The notes under the pieces are model-generated. The model was not told where the DNA came from, made no database searches, and was given only the letters and a program-made list of their open reading frames with translations. From Jatrophihabitans endophyticus (GTDB lineage: Bacteria; Actinomycetota; Actinomycetes; Mycobacteriales; Jatrophihabitantaceae), in assembly GCF_900129455.1 (NCBI RefSeq), contig NZ_FQVU01000006.1:181850-245849 (forward strand): a stretch of 64,000 nucleotides of DNA, given 5' to 3'. Shown in pieces: positions 1 to 9,131 of this stretch. How positions within the stretch are numbered: the first letter of the stretch is position 1; the number at the start of each line of letters is the position of its first letter. The translations under genes and the position numbers were made by a program.

Positions 1-37
1 GCCGTACAACGTGCAGCAGTGGGGCGTGAAGTCCTGA
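1..37 (+). CDS. 3' end of an ABC transporter solute-binding protein gene (partial)
   Basis: Only the last codons are present; the frame ends in a TGA at 35-37 and reads PYNVQQWGVKS. A short tail with an aromatic residue and a terminal basic-Ser pair is common in family 5 peptide-binding proteins. The assignment rests mainly on context, because a complete DppBCDF-type permease and ATPase set follows on the same strand. The tail alone cannot prove the family. Confidence 0.45.
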   Translation, partial: PYNVQQWGVKS

Positions 38-43
38 TCGCGA

Positions 44-82
44 CGGTCCGGGCGTAGCGTTACCCGCGTTACGTCCGGACCG
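44..82 (+). terminator. Stem-loop directly after the binding-protein gene
   Basis: Arms 44-59 and 67-82 pair over 16 bp, with two G-U pairs, around a 7-base loop. No T-run follows. Placed between a binding-protein gene and its permease genes, it could stabilise the upstream message or end part of the transcription, so that the binding protein is made in excess of the membrane parts. Confidence 0.5.
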
Positions 83-114
83 ACTGCAAGGCATCAGCCC
101 CTAACCCTCGCGGC

Positions 115-144
115 GTCCCCGGGCCGTCACCTCGGCCCGGGGAC
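115..144 (+). terminator. Second, perfect GC-rich stem-loop before the permease gene
   Basis: Arms 115-126 (GTCCCCGGGCCG) and 133-144 are perfectly complementary over 12 bp around a 6-base loop. It ends 29 bases before the permease start. With the stem at 44-82 it forms a tandem pair typical of partial termination inside an importer operon. Confidence 0.55.
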
Positions 145-173
145 TCCGTTGCCAGACTGGGAGTCCCACGCCC

Positions 174-1160
174 GTGCTCGTCTTCGTGATCCGAAGAGTG
201 CTGATCTCGATCCCGGTGCTGATCGCATCGACGATCCTCACGTTCGTCCTGGTCAAGATCTCGGGCGATCCGCTGCAGTACCTGAAGCTGCGCAACCCGC
301 GCCCGCCGCAGTCGCAGATCGACGGCGAGGCGCACCGGCTCTACCTCGACCGGTCCTGGCCCGAGCAGTACTGGCACTGGATCTCGAACCTGGTCTTCCA
401 CGGCAACTTCGGCGAGCAGGTCCGCGGCACCGAGAACATCCGCACGCTGGTCTTCTCGGCGCTGTGGGTGACGCTGCGGCTCGTCATCGTCGCCGTGATC
501 ATCGCGCTCATCCTCGCCGTCATCACCGGTGTGCTCAGCGCGGTCAAGCAGTACAGCATCCTGGACTACTCGGTCACCACGATCGGCTTCCTCTTCCTCT
601 CGATGCCCACGGTGTTCTTCGCCGCGCTCCTCAAGCAGGGCGGCATCAACGTCAACCGCTCGACGGGATCGACCTTCTTCCAGACGATCGGCGAGCGCTC
701 GATCCCCATCACCGACGACTCGGTCTGGGGCTCGTTCAAGGACATCGTCAGCCACGCGATACTCCCCGTCGTCGTGCTCGGGCTCGTGAGCTACGCGGCG
801 TGGAGCCGGTTCACCCGCGCGTCGATGCTCGAGGTGCTCAACAGCGACTACGTGCGGCTGGCCCGCTCGAAGGGCCTGTCACCACGGCGGGTGCTCGTCC
901 GGCATGCGTTGCGCACGGCGCTCGTCCCCCTCACCACCGTGACGGCGCTCGACATCGCCGCCCTGCTCGGCGGCGCGATCGTGACCGAGCGGGTCTTCCA
1001 GTGGAACGGCATGGGCAACCTGTTCCTGCGGGCCCTGCAGGGAACGGACTTCAACGTCATGCTGGCGTGGCTCCTGGTCAGCGCGGTCATCGTCATCCTG
1101 TTCAACCTCATCGCCGACCTGCTCTACGGCGTGCTCGACCCGAGGATCCGCAATGCCTGA
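174..1160 (+). CDS. Peptide/nickel-type ABC transporter permease (DppB family)
   Basis: 328-residue inner-membrane permease. The N-terminal VFVIRRVLISIPVLIAST segment is the hallmark first membrane span of DppB/OppB proteins, followed by an extracytoplasmic loop and five further hydrophobic spans. The EAA loop is visible as VRLARSKGLSPRRVLVRHAL (about residues 226-245), the site that contacts the ATPases. The GTG at 174 is the first start in frame and places the membrane span directly at the N-terminus. The gene overlaps the next permease by 8 bp, showing coupled translation. The substrate is probably di- or oligopeptides but cannot be told from the permease. Confidence 0.9.
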   Translation: MLVFVIRRVLISIPVLIASTILTFVLVKISGDPLQYLKLRNPRPPQSQIDGEAHRLYLDRSWPEQYWHWISNLVFHGNFGEQVRGTENIRTLVFSALWVTLRLVIVAVIIALILAVITGVLSAVKQYSILDYSVTTIGFLFLSMPTVFFAALLKQGGINVNRSTGSTFFQTIGERSIPITDDSVWGSFKDIVSHAILPVVVLGLVSYAAWSRFTRASMLEVLNSDYVRLARSKGLSPRRVLVRHALRTALVPLTTVTALDIAALLGGAIVTERVFQWNGMGNLFLRALQGTDFNVMLAWLLVSAVIVILFNLIADLLYGVLDPRIRNA

Positions 1161-2112
1161 CGCCGGCACGTCCCGCCCGCTGCTCGACGACGCGACCGAC
1201 ACCACGGCCGACGCGCCCGAGGTCCGCCGCGGCCATCGCGCCGACCGTGAGTTCGGCGCCAAGGAACGCACGCAATGGCAGATCGCCTTCCAGCGCTTCC
1301 GGCGGCACCGGGTCGCGATGATCAGCGTGGTCGTCTTCGTGCTGCTGCTGCTGTTCGCCTTCGTCGGCCCGCTGCTGTGGAAGTACGGCACCGACGAGCT
1401 GACCATCGACCTCTCGACACCGCCGGACGGCGCCCACCCCTTCGGCACCGACAACCTGGGCATCGACCAGCTCGCCGTGGTCATGCGCGGCACCGGTCAG
1501 TCGATCAAGATCGCGCTGATGATCGGCCTGCTCGGCACGGCCGTCGGCGCGATCTGGGGTGTCGTGTCCGGCTACTACGGCGGCCTGACCGACTCGGCGC
1601 TGATGCGCTTCGCCGACCTGCTGCTGACCATCCCGGGCCTCGCCCTCGCCGCCGCTCTGGGGCACAACTTCGGCGGCTCGTGGTGGATCATCGGCCTCGT
1701 CCTCGCCGGCACGGCCACGCCCTACGTCGCCCGTGTCACCCGCGGCACGGTGCTGACCCTGCGCGAGCGCGAGTTCATCGAGGCGGCGCGAGCCCTGGGG
1801 GCGAGCAGCAGCCGCATCATGCTGCGCCACCTGCTGCCCAACGCGTTCCCGGTGCTGCTGGTCAACGCCACCCTGCTGATCGCGACCGGCATCCTGGCCG
1901 AGACCGCGCTGTCGTTCGTGGGCTTCGGCATCAGGCCGCCCGACACGTCGCTCGGCCTGCTCGTCTACGGCGGCGTCGGGGCCATCGACACCCGGCCGTG
2001 GCTGTTCTACATCCCCGGTGTGTTCATCATCCTCATCGTGCTGAGCGTCAACTTCATCGGCGACGGCCTGCGTGACGCGCTCGATCCGCGCCAGACGAGG
2101 GAGCGCCGATGA
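1153..2112 (+). CDS. Peptide-type ABC transporter permease (DppC family)
   Basis: 319 residues, the usual partner of the DppB-like permease. A cytoplasmic N-terminal tail of about 45 residues precedes the first membrane span (MISVVVFVLLLLFAFVGPLL). HPFGTDNLGIDQLA is the DppC signature after the first span, and the EAA loop reads REFIEAARALGASSSRIMLR (about residues 205-224). The ATG lies inside the end of the upstream gene and the TGA overlaps the next start as ATGA, so the four transport genes form one translationally coupled operon. Confidence 0.9.
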   Translation: MPDAGTSRPLLDDATDTTADAPEVRRGHRADREFGAKERTQWQIAFQRFRRHRVAMISVVVFVLLLLFAFVGPLLWKYGTDELTIDLSTPPDGAHPFGTDNLGIDQLAVVMRGTGQSIKIALMIGLLGTAVGAIWGVVSGYYGGLTDSALMRFADLLLTIPGLALAAALGHNFGGSWWIIGLVLAGTATPYVARVTRGTVLTLREREFIEAARALGASSSRIMLRHLLPNAFPVLLVNATLLIATGILAETALSFVGFGIRPPDTSLGLLVYGGVGAIDTRPWLFYIPGVFIILIVLSVNFIGDGLRDALDPRQTRERR

Positions 2113-3197
2113 CCACGGACGCGAACGCCGGCACGGTGGGCCTGGAGAAGGCCGCGCCCGGCGAGGAGATCCTGACCGTCGAGAACCTCACCGTCTCGTT
2201 CCCGAGCGACGACGGGCTGGTGGAGGCCGTGCGCTCGGTGAGCTACAGCGTGCGCTCCGGCGAGGCGCTGGGGATCGTCGGCGAGTCCGGCTCGGGCAAG
2301 TCGGTGAGCTCGCTCGCGGTGATGGGGCTGCTGCCCAACACCGCCCGCATCTCCGGGTCGGTGCGCTTCCGCGGTCAGGAGCTCATCGGCCTGGGCGAGC
2401 GCGGCTACGCGTCCCTGCGCGGCAACAAGATCGCGATGATCTTCCAGGACCCGCTCACCTCGCTGAACCCGGTGTACTCGGTCGGCTACCAGATCGCCGA
2501 GGCCGTCCGGGCGCACAACGACGTCTCCAAGGACGCCGCGATCGACCGTGCGATCGAGCTGCTGGGCGTGGTCGGCATCCCGTTCCCGGAGCAGCGCGTC
2601 AAGGCCTACCCGCACGAGCTGTCCGGCGGTATGCGGCAGCGCATCGTCATCGCGATCGCCATGGCCAACAACCCGGACCTCATCATCGCCGACGAGCCGA
2701 CCACGGCGCTCGACGTCACGGTGCAGGCGCAGGTGCTCGAGGCCCTCGAGGCCGCCCGGGCCGAGACGGGCGCCGCGCTCGTCATGATCACGCACGATCT
2801 CGGCGTCATCGCCGGTCACGCCGAACGGATCGGCGTCATGTACGCCGGCAAGCTGGTCGAGACCGGCACCACCGAGGACGTCTTCTACCGGCCGCGGATG
2901 CCGTACACGCTGGGTCTGCTCGGCAGCCTGCCCCGGCTCGACCAGGAGCAGCGGCAGCGGTTGACCCCGATCAAGGGCTCGCCGCCCTCGCTGCTCAACC
3001 TGCCGCCGGGCTGCCCGTTCACCCCGCGCTGCCCGATGGCCGAGGACGTCTGCGAGCACGAGGAGCCCGAGCTGCTGCCGGCCAGCGGATCCAACCACTT
3101 CTCGGCCTGCCACTTCCGGGACCGACTGCAGGCGGCCGAACCCGCGGACATCTTCGCGGCGGACACCGAGGTCGGCGAACAGGAGGCCACCCGATGA
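2109..3197 (+). CDS. Peptide ABC transporter ATP-binding protein (DppD family)
   Basis: 362-residue ABC ATPase that energises the permease pair. Walker A is GESGSGKS (about residues 58-65), the signature is LSGGMRQRI and Walker B is LIIADEPTTALD. The C-terminal extension with PPGCPFTPRCPMAEDVCEHE is the oligopeptide-transporter C-terminal domain (oligo_HPY), whose cysteines bind an Fe-S cluster in some homologues. The start overlaps the previous stop by ATGA. Confidence 0.92.
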   Translation: MTTDANAGTVGLEKAAPGEEILTVENLTVSFPSDDGLVEAVRSVSYSVRSGEALGIVGESGSGKSVSSLAVMGLLPNTARISGSVRFRGQELIGLGERGYASLRGNKIAMIFQDPLTSLNPVYSVGYQIAEAVRAHNDVSKDAAIDRAIELLGVVGIPFPEQRVKAYPHELSGGMRQRIVIAIAMANNPDLIIADEPTTALDVTVQAQVLEALEAARAETGAALVMITHDLGVIAGHAERIGVMYAGKLVETGTTEDVFYRPRMPYTLGLLGSLPRLDQEQRQRLTPIKGSPPSLLNLPPGCPFTPRCPMAEDVCEHEEPELLPASGSNHFSACHFRDRLQAAEPADIFAADTEVGEQEATR

Positions 3198-4447
3198 GCA
3201 GCGCGCTCGAGACGAACGGCGCGACGCCGGCCCGGGGACGCGGCGAACCGGTCCTGTCGGTCCACGGGGTGTCCAAGCACTTCCCGATCCGCTCCAAGGG
3301 CCTCGTCCGCCGCAAGGTCGGCGACGTCCACGCGGTGTGCGACGTCTCGTTCGACATCCACGAGAACGAGACGCTGTGCGTCGTCGGCGAGTCCGGGTGC
3401 GGCAAGTCGACCACCGGCCGGGTGGTGCTCAACCTGATCGCGGCGTCCGCCGGCGAGGTCGCGTGGCAGGGCAAGAACCTCACCGGCCTCTCGGACAAGC
3501 GCATGCGCCCGGTGCGCCGCGACGTCCAGATCGTGTTCCAGGACCCGTTCGCCTCGCTCGACCCGCGGATGACGGTGCACGAGCTCATCGCCGAGCCGCT
3601 GAAGATCCACGGCGAGTACCGTGGCGACAAGGCCGGCGGCGACCGCGTCCGCGAGCTCATGGCGCAGGTGGGGCTGAACCCCGAGCACGGCCGGCGCTAC
3701 GCGCACGAGTTCTCCGGTGGCCAGCGCCAGCGCATCGGCATCGCCCGCGCGCTCGCGCTGCGGCCCAAGCTGCTCGTCCTGGACGAGCCGGTCTCCGCGC
3801 TGGACGTCTCCATCCAGGCCGGTGTCATCAACCTGCTCGAGGACCTGCAGGAGGAGTTCGGGCTCAGCTACCTGTTCATCTCGCACGACCTGTCGGTGAT
3901 CCGCCACATCGCCGACCGGGTCGTCGTCATGTACCTCGGCAAGGTGGTCGAGACCGCCGACGTCGACGAGCTGTTCCGCCACCCCTCGCACCCGTACACG
4001 CAGGCGCTGATGTCGGCGATCCCGCTGCCGGACCCGATCAAGGAGCGCGAACGCACCCGGATCCTGCTGACCGGCGACGTCCCGAGCCCGGTGAACCCGC
4101 CCAGCGGCTGTCGGTTCCGCACCCGCTGCCCGAAGTTCGCGAACGAGCTGGACAACACGCAGCGCGAGTGGTGCGTCAACGTCGAGCCGCCGTTGGGGGA
4201 GAAGTTCACCGGTCACAAGGCCGCCTGCCACTTCGCGGCCGCCCGGGTGGACATCCTCGACACCGTCGAACAGGACGAGGTCGGCCCGGCGCTCGACACC
4301 TGGCCCACCGGACGTCCCAGCGACGCCGACGCGTCCCGGCCGATGGCCTGCGAGCCCGACGGCCCGCCGCGCGAGCCGACGCGGCTCGGCGAGGACGTCG
4401 TCGTGGACGAAGAGGGCGAGCTGGTCACCGACGCGGCGGACTCCTGA
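3194..4447 (+). CDS. Peptide ABC transporter ATP-binding protein (DppF family)
   Basis: 417-residue second ATPase of the importer; DppD and DppF homologues normally act as a heterodimer. Walker A is GESGCGKST, the signature is FSGGQRQRIGIARALALRP and Walker B is LLVLDEPVSALD. The oligo_HPY tail has PPSGCRFRTRCPKF. After that domain there is an acidic, probably disordered C-terminal tail of about 65 residues ending ELVTDAADS, longer than in typical DppF proteins. The ATG overlaps the previous stop (ATGA); reading frames further upstream in this frame are shadows of dppD. Confidence 0.92.
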   Translation: MSSALETNGATPARGRGEPVLSVHGVSKHFPIRSKGLVRRKVGDVHAVCDVSFDIHENETLCVVGESGCGKSTTGRVVLNLIAASAGEVAWQGKNLTGLSDKRMRPVRRDVQIVFQDPFASLDPRMTVHELIAEPLKIHGEYRGDKAGGDRVRELMAQVGLNPEHGRRYAHEFSGGQRQRIGIARALALRPKLLVLDEPVSALDVSIQAGVINLLEDLQEEFGLSYLFISHDLSVIRHIADRVVVMYLGKVVETADVDELFRHPSHPYTQALMSAIPLPDPIKERERTRILLTGDVPSPVNPPSGCRFRTRCPKFANELDNTQREWCVNVEPPLGEKFTGHKAACHFAAARVDILDTVEQDEVGPALDTWPTGRPSDADASRPMACEPDGPPREPTRLGEDVVVDEEGELVTDAADS

Positions 4448-4470
4448 GCGGCCCGTCGCGCGCCGCGCGG

Positions 4471-4476
4471 TAGCGT
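4471..4476 (+). promoter_or_regulatory. -10 element (TAGCGT) of mshB, leaderless type
   Basis: TAGCGT lies exactly 6 bases before the GTG at 4483, so transcription would begin at or next to the start codon. No Shine-Dalgarno sequence is present. The same spacing recurs at many genes in the window. Confidence 0.5.
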
Positions 4477-4482
4477 CGCGGC

Positions 4483-5373
4483 GTGCCACCGCCCGCCGGC
4501 CATCGGCTGCTGCTCGTCCACGCCCATCCCGACGACGAGACGATCACGACCGGCGCCACCATGGCCCACTACGCCGCGCGCGGCGTGGCCGTGACGCTGC
4601 TGACGTGCACGCTCGGCGAGGAGGGCGAGATCCTGGTCCCGGCGTGGGCCGAGCTGGCCGCCGACCGGGCCGACCAGCTCGGCGGCCTGCGCATCGGTGA
4701 GCTGGCCGGCGCGATGCGCGCCCTGGGGGTCGCCGACCACCGCTTCCTCGGTGCCGCCGGGCGCTACCGCGACAGCGGCATGCTCGGGACGCCGGCCAAC
4801 GAGCACCCCCGCGCGTTCTGGCGGGCCGCGGCCGACCCCGAGGTGCTCGCCGCCGCCGTCGCCGATGCCGTCCGCGTGGTGCGCGACGTCCGCCCGCACG
4901 TGGTCGTCACCTACGACGACGCCGGCGACTACGGCCACCCCGATCACGTCATGGCCCATCGGGTGACCACGGCCGCCGTCACCGCGGCCGCCGACGCCTC
5001 CTACGGCACCGGTCCGGCGTGGTCGGTGCCGAAGCTGTACTGGACGGCGACGCCGCGTTCGGTGCTGACCCGTGGCCACGACGCGGCACGGGGTCGCCCC
5101 GACGTCCCCTTCGAGTCACCGGCCGTGCCCGCCTTCGGCGTCCCCGACGACGTGGTGACGACGGTGATCGACGCGTCCGCGCACGCGGCCGCGAAGCGGG
5201 CGGGCCTCCGCGCCCACGCGACGCAGATCCTCGTCCACGACGACTTCTTCGCACTGTCGAACCGGATCGCCCGCGAGATCGACGGTGTCGAGCACTTCCG
5301 GCTGGTGGCGGGGGCGTCGGGCGATCGCGACGAGCACGGCCACGAGCGCGATCTGTTCGCGGGGCTCGCGTGA
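4483..5373 (+). CDS. mshB: N-acetyl-1-D-myo-inositol-2-amino-2-deoxy-glucopyranoside deacetylase (mycothiol synthesis)
   Basis: 296-residue zinc deacetylase of the LmbE/PIG-L family. It removes the acetyl group from GlcNAc-inositol to give GlcN-inositol, the second committed step of mycothiol synthesis in the cytoplasm. The zinc motif AHPDDE covers residues 14-19 (ligands His15 and Asp18), and the third ligand lies in GHPDH at 151-155. Length and the TCTLGEEGE and YDDAGDYGHPDH segments match MshB rather than the mycothiol-conjugate amidase Mca, although the two are related. The GTG start is supported by the -10 hexamer 6 bases upstream. The stop overlaps the next gene (GTGA). Confidence 0.88.
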   Translation: MPPPAGHRLLLVHAHPDDETITTGATMAHYAARGVAVTLLTCTLGEEGEILVPAWAELAADRADQLGGLRIGELAGAMRALGVADHRFLGAAGRYRDSGMLGTPANEHPRAFWRAAADPEVLAAAVADAVRVVRDVRPHVVVTYDDAGDYGHPDHVMAHRVTTAAVTAAADASYGTGPAWSVPKLYWTATPRSVLTRGHDAARGRPDVPFESPAVPAFGVPDDVVTTVIDASAHAAAKRAGLRAHATQILVHDDFFALSNRIAREIDGVEHFRLVAGASGDRDEHGHERDLFAGLA

Positions 5374-5819
5374 ACGCCGACGCGCGGGCCGCCACGGTCG
5401 AGCCCGGCTCCGGCGACGCGGCCCCGGAGCTGCATCCCGCGCTGGCCTGGACCGGGGTGGCGTTGGTGACCGCCAGCGGCGCCGCCGCGGCCTGGCTCGA
5501 GTCGCTGCTCGTGCCCTACTACGTCGGCGCGGCCCTCGTCCCGGTGACGATCCTGCTCGCCCTCGCGAGCAACTGGGTGCTGCCCCGGCTCGCCCGCGCG
5601 CTCGTGCCGCGGACCGTCGCGGCCGTGCTGCCCTTCGTGGCGTGGCTCGCCGTGGTCTTCTTCGTGGCCGCGGGCGGTCGTCCCGAGGGCGACGTGATCC
5701 TGCCCGGCGGGTCGGCGGTCGAGTACGTCGGCTATGCGGTGATGCTCGGCGGCGCGCTCGTCGGCACGCTGTCGGTCGTCACGTCCGCACCGCCACCGCA
5801 ACGGCGACCGCGCGGTTAG
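5370..5819 (+). CDS. Small membrane protein next to mshB (DUF6113-like)
   Basis: 149 residues, starting at a GTG that overlaps the mshB stop. After an Ala-rich cytoplasmic head of about 25 residues there are four hydrophobic segments (roughly residues 26-44, 50-66, 78-100 and 113-135) and a short Pro/Arg tail. I recall that this position after mshB is held by DUF6113 membrane proteins in other actinobacteria. The function is unknown; overlap with mshB suggests co-expression. It ends 4 bases into the convergent acetyltransferase gene. Confidence 0.7.
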   Translation: MNADARAATVEPGSGDAAPELHPALAWTGVALVTASGAAAAWLESLLVPYYVGAALVPVTILLALASNWVLPRLARALVPRTVAAVLPFVAWLAVVFFVAAGGRPEGDVILPGGSAVEYVGYAVMLGGALVGTLSVVTSAPPPQRRPRG

Positions 5820-6778
5820 CGGGTCGTCTCGGGGTCCTCGCGGTACCGGTAGTCGTGGTGCACCCAGTAGCCCAGCCGCTCGTAGAGCGTGACGGCGGCG
5901 GTGTTGGCCGCCTCGACCTGCAGGTAGCTGCGGGTCGCGCCCTGCTCGCGTCCCCACTCCCACAGGCGCGCGGTGACGGCGCGGGCGAGACCGCGGCGCC
6001 GGTGCTGCGGTGCCACCTCGACGGCCATGACGCCGAGCCAGTGCTCGTCCACCGCGCCGCGGGCGACGGCGACGGTGCGGCCGTCGACGCGTACCCGGGC
6101 GAAGACGACCCGGTCGTGCCGGGTGAGCAGCGCCAGCCCGGCCGCCGTGGCCGCCGCGCCGCCGCGGTAGAGCGCGAGCCAGTCGTCGTCCGGGGTGGCG
6201 GTGAGCTCCACCGCCACGCCGGCCGCGGTGTCGCGCGGCACGTCGGCGGTCGTCGACCGCAGGGTCGTCGCCATCACGTGCGACTCGCCGACGGGGTTCC
6301 AACCACGCTCACCCAGCTCGGCGTCGAGCAGCCGGCGTGCCTCGGCCTGCACGCCGATCAGCAGCGGCAGGCCGCGGTCGGCGTACCACTGTCGGGCCTG
6401 CGCGAGCGCGTCGTCGAGGGGCATGCCGAGCTGACGCCGCGGCAGGACCGAGTTGGCCCGGCGGACGGTGCCGTCGTCGGCCCGTAGCAGCCAGCCGCCG
6501 AGCTCGCCGGTCTCGGCCGGTCGCAGCCCGCGCGCGGCCACCGCATCGAGCGCGAGCTCGTCGGCCGTCGAGGCCGGCACCAGCCGGGCGGCCGCGACGT
6601 AGGGCACCGGCACCTCGACCAGACCGCTCCGGGTGTCCAGGACCGCCGTCTGCGCGTCCAGACCCACGAGTTCGCCGACGACGTCGCCGAACAACAGTCG
6701 ACCCTCGGCACTGCGCTCGACGACGCGGCGCACGCTGACGCGACGCCCCACCCAACTAGGCTCCACCACGAGCGGCAT
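5816..6778 (-). CDS. GNAT-family N-acetyltransferase with N-terminal SH3-like domain
   Basis: 320 residues. The first 60 or so ([18 protein letters not shown] onward, then [20 protein letters not shown]) resemble the SH3-like domain found before the GNAT fold in Rv0428c-type proteins. The C-terminal half carries the acetyl-CoA loop [20 protein letters not shown] and the strand-helix [20 protein letters not shown]. The acyl acceptor is unknown. The ATG at 6778 is chosen because upstream in-frame codons are Cys/Pro-rich and unlike the family. It runs divergently from the ferredoxin gene. Confidence 0.82.
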   Translation of the reverse strand: MPLVVEPSWVGRRVSVRRVVERSAEGRLLFGDVVGELVGLDAQTAVLDTRSGLVEVPVPYVAAARLVPASTADELALDAVAARGLRPAETGELGGWLLRADDGTVRRANSVLPRRQLGMPLDDALAQARQWYADRGLPLLIGVQAEARRLLDAELGERGWNPVGESHVMATTLRSTTADVPRDTAAGVAVELTATPDDDWLALYRGGAAATAAGLALLTRHDRVVFARVRVDGRTVAVARGAVDEHWLGVMAVEVAPQHRRRGLARAVTARLWEWGREQGATRSYLQVEAANTAAVTLYERLGYWVHHDYRYREDPETTR

Positions 6779-6842
6779 ACTAGGACGCAGTGAACACCGC
6801 TGCGGCAGGCAGTCGGCCGCACAGGCACACCCTGGATCGCCC

Positions 6843-6847
6843 GGAGG
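6843..6847 (+). promoter_or_regulatory. Ribosome binding site of the ferredoxin gene
   Basis: GGAGG stands 7 bases before the GTG at 6855 and decides that start over upstream in-frame codons. This gene therefore has a conventional leader, unlike many of its neighbours. Confidence 0.75.
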
Positions 6848-6854
6848 ACATGCA

Positions 6855-7178
6855 GTGACATACGTGATCGCGGAACCCTGTGTCGACGTGCTCGACAAGG
6901 CCTGCATCGAGGAATGTCCGGTGGACTGCATCTACGAGGGCGGCCGGATGCTCTACATCCACCCGGACGAGTGCGTCGACTGCGGCGCCTGCGAGCCGGT
7001 CTGCCCCGTCGAGGCGATCTTCTACGAGGACGACCTGCCCGACAAGTGGCGCGACTACACCAAGGCCAACGTCGACTTCTTCGACGAGCTCGGCTCGCCC
7101 GGTGGCGCCTCCAAGACGGGCAAGACCGAGCACGATCCGCAGTGGATCAAGGACCTCCCGCCTCAGGGCGAGGGCTGA
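6855..7178 (+). CDS. fdxC: Seven-iron ferredoxin (3Fe-4S plus 4Fe-4S)
   Basis: 107-residue cytoplasmic electron carrier. The N-terminal half has [17 protein letters not shown], the arrangement that binds a 3Fe-4S plus part of a 4Fe-4S cluster, followed by [12 protein letters not shown] for the second cluster. The hydrophilic tail ([18 protein letters not shown]) is typical of actinobacterial FdxA/FdxC proteins. Likely partners are ferredoxin reductases and cytochromes P450. In mycobacteria the homologue sits next to an aminotransferase of the lysine pathway; here that gene (dapC) is 24 kb away. Confidence 0.88.
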   Translation: MTYVIAEPCVDVLDKACIEECPVDCIYEGGRMLYIHPDECVDCGACEPVCPVEAIFYEDDLPDKWRDYTKANVDFFDELGSPGGASKTGKTEHDPQWIKDLPPQGEG

Positions 7179-7220
7179 GCCCGCACCGCGCCCGGTCGGA
7201 CCGGTAGCGCGGTCAGCGTC

Positions 7221-7248
7221 CGGTCAGTCGGTCAGTCGGTCAGCCGGT
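7221..7248. repeat. Short tandem repeat CGGTCAGT
   Basis: Three and a half tandem copies of the 8-mer CGGTCAGT/C run from 7221 into the stop codon of the convergent gene; the TCA at 7240-7242 lies in the third copy. A partial copy (GGTCAGCG) precedes them. Such arrays are prone to slippage and could vary the C-terminus of the convergent protein. Confidence 0.7.
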
Positions 7249-8076
7249 CGTCGCCATGGTGGCGACGACCGCCGCCTCGGACGTCGTGCCCTTGCCCCAG
7301 CCGTTCTGGCGCGTCCACTCCCGACCCGAGTAGGCGACCCGGTCGATGCCGAGCCGGTCGGCGTTCGCGACGAGCCACGCCGCGGTCTGCCATCGCGCGC
7401 CGGGGACGCGCACCGTCCGCGCGTCGGTCGCGGTCGGGGTGTCGATCCCCAGCTCGCGGGCGACCTGCCGCGCGACGCGGGTGGCGCTCGCGACCTTAGT
7501 GGGGGCGTCGAAGCGGCAGCTGACGGCGGCGGCCCGGCGTCCGGAGAGCGCGGCGGCCATGACCGTCGCCTGCGGCTCGTGCTGCGCGTACAGGCTGCCG
7601 TCGGCGGAGATCTGCACCGCCTGGATCGCCTCGGCCGCCGGCATCTTCTCCCACCCGTCGATCTTGACGAGCGCGTCGAGGAATTCGGTGGTGGCCTCGC
7701 CGACGTCGGTGAGGGGCGCGGCCTTGCCGTTGCCCCAGCCCTGCGACGGGCGCTGCTGCAGGACGCCGACGGAGTCGCGGTCGCCCTGGCCGGCCGGGAT
7801 GTTGGTCAGCTTGCTCTCCTGCATCGCGGCCGCGAGCACGAGGACCTGGGCCCGCGTCGGCAGTTCCGTGCGGTACCTCGTGACGGCGCCGATCATCGTC
7901 GCGGCGACGCTCGCCTGGTCGGGGTCGACCTCGTAGCTGCCGAACGTGCAGGTGTCGGCGGTGAAGGTGTCGCGGGCGCGGTCCCAGAAGGTGCGGACGA
8001 GGACGGCCGCGACCACCAGGACCGCAACCACCACCAGGAGGGTGACGACGACGCCTGTCCGGCGCGTGACCGCCAT
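7240..8076 (-). CDS. Membrane-anchored lysozyme-fold protein, probable peptidoglycan hydrolase
   Basis: 278 residues. An N-terminal span (about residues 8-28, [19 protein letters not shown]) anchors the protein, leaving the rest outside the membrane. The exported part contains [13 protein letters not shown] and [15 protein letters not shown], which resemble the catalytic-Glu and Gln-rich motifs of soluble-lytic-transglycosylase-like folds. Two or more cysteines (TCTF, SCRF) could form a disulfide. Relatives are often mislabelled heavy metal transporter. The start overlaps the dapD stop by one base, so it is co-transcribed with dapD, consistent with a cell-wall role. Activity is inferred. Confidence 0.6.
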   Translation of the reverse strand: MAVTRRTGVVVTLLVVVAVLVVAAVLVRTFWDRARDTFTADTCTFGSYEVDPDQASVAATMIGAVTRYRTELPTRAQVLVLAAAMQESKLTNIPAGQGDRDSVGVLQQRPSQGWGNGKAAPLTDVGEATTEFLDALVKIDGWEKMPAAEAIQAVQISADGSLYAQHEPQATVMAAALSGRRAAAVSCRFDAPTKVASATRVARQVARELGIDTPTATDARTVRVPGARWQTAAWLVANADRLGIDRVAYSGREWTRQNGWGKGTTSEAAVVATMATTG

Positions 8077-9026
8077 CAGTTGTGCGCGTGCAGCGCTTCG
8101 TTCAGGGTGACCGCGACACCGGTGCGCGGGCGCGCCTCGAGCGCGCCGGTCACGCTGTTGCGCCAGAACTGCAGCCCGGACACGCCGGACAGCTCGCCGC
8201 CCTTGACGACCCGGCCGTCGTCGAGCGTGAGCTTCGACCCGGCGGTGACGTACGTGCCCGCCTCGACGACGCAGTCGTCGCCGAGCGAGATGCCGATCCC
8301 GGCGTTGGCGCCGATGAGGCAGCGATCGCCGATGACGATGCGCTCCTTGCCGCCGCCGGACAGCGTCCCCATGATCGACGCCCCGCCGCCGACGTCGGAG
8401 CCGTCGCCGACGACGACGCCCGCGGAGATCCGTCCCTCGACCATGGACGTGCCCAGCGTGCCGGCGTTGTAGTTGCAGAACCCCTCGTGCATGACGGTCG
8501 TGCCGGGGGCGAGGTGCGCGCCGAGGCGGACGCGGTCGGCGTCGGCGATCCGGACGCCGGTGGGCACGACGTAGTCGGTCATGCGGGGGAACTTGTCGAC
8601 GCCGAAGACGTGGATCGGACCCTTGCGGCGCAGCGCCACGCGGGTGCGCTCGAAGTCCTCGACGGCGCACGGGCCCAGCGACGTCCACACCACGTTGGCC
8701 AGCAGGCCGAACACGCCGTCGAGGTTGACGTCGTTCGGGCGCACGAGCCGGTGCGAGAGCAGGTGCAGCCGCAGGTAGACGTCGACGGCGTCGACCGGCG
8801 CCTCGTCGAGGTCGATCGCGCACACCGCGACGTCCAGGCGCACGTTGCGGTCGGCGGCCGACTCCTGCGAGCCGGTCAGCGACGCCAGCTCGTGGGGTGC
8901 GGCGGCCGTCGCCGGCTGCTCGCCCAGCTGCGGTTCGGGGAACCAGCAGTCGAGCACGCGGCCGGCGTTGCCGCCGGACACCTCGCTGGTGGTCAGGCCG
9001 TAACCCCATGCTCGACGTTCGCTCAC
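8076..9026 (-). CDS. dapD: 2,3,4,5-tetrahydropyridine-2,6-dicarboxylate N-succinyltransferase
   Basis: About 316 residues; it succinylates tetrahydrodipicolinate in the succinylase branch of diaminopimelate/lysine synthesis. The central part is a left-handed beta-helix of hexapeptide repeats ([35 protein letters not shown]), and the C-terminus ends in ALHAHN, as in actinobacterial DapD. I prefer the GTG at 9026 because a TAGGGT hexamer lies 7 bases upstream and the length then equals the family's; a GTG at 9035 would add three residues. dapE is divergent, 105 bp away. Confidence 0.9.
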   Translation of the reverse strand: MSERRAWGYGLTTSEVSGGNAGRVLDCWFPEPQLGEQPATAAAPHELASLTGSQESAADRNVRLDVAVCAIDLDEAPVDAVDVYLRLHLLSHRLVRPNDVNLDGVFGLLANVVWTSLGPCAVEDFERTRVALRRKGPIHVFGVDKFPRMTDYVVPTGVRIADADRVRLGAHLAPGTTVMHEGFCNYNAGTLGTSMVEGRISAGVVVGDGSDVGGGASIMGTLSGGGKERIVIGDRCLIGANAGIGISLGDDCVVEAGTYVTAGSKLTLDDGRVVKGGELSGVSGLQFWRNSVTGALEARPRTGVAVTLNEALHAHN

Positions 9027-9131
9027 GCGGGCCACCCTAACGAGGGCGGCTGTGCGTCCGCCGTCGCCCGGGGGTGCGTCGGGTCACGCCACGCCCCGCG
9101 GTGCCGGTCGTCGCGCGTAACGTCCGCGGAC

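Noticed and set aside
149..1321. Long Arg/Pro/His-rich open frames in alternative frames of the whole GC-rich region
   Set aside because: They are shadows of real genes: composition is Arg/Pro/Ala/His-rich, no domain motifs, and they overlap well-supported genes completely.
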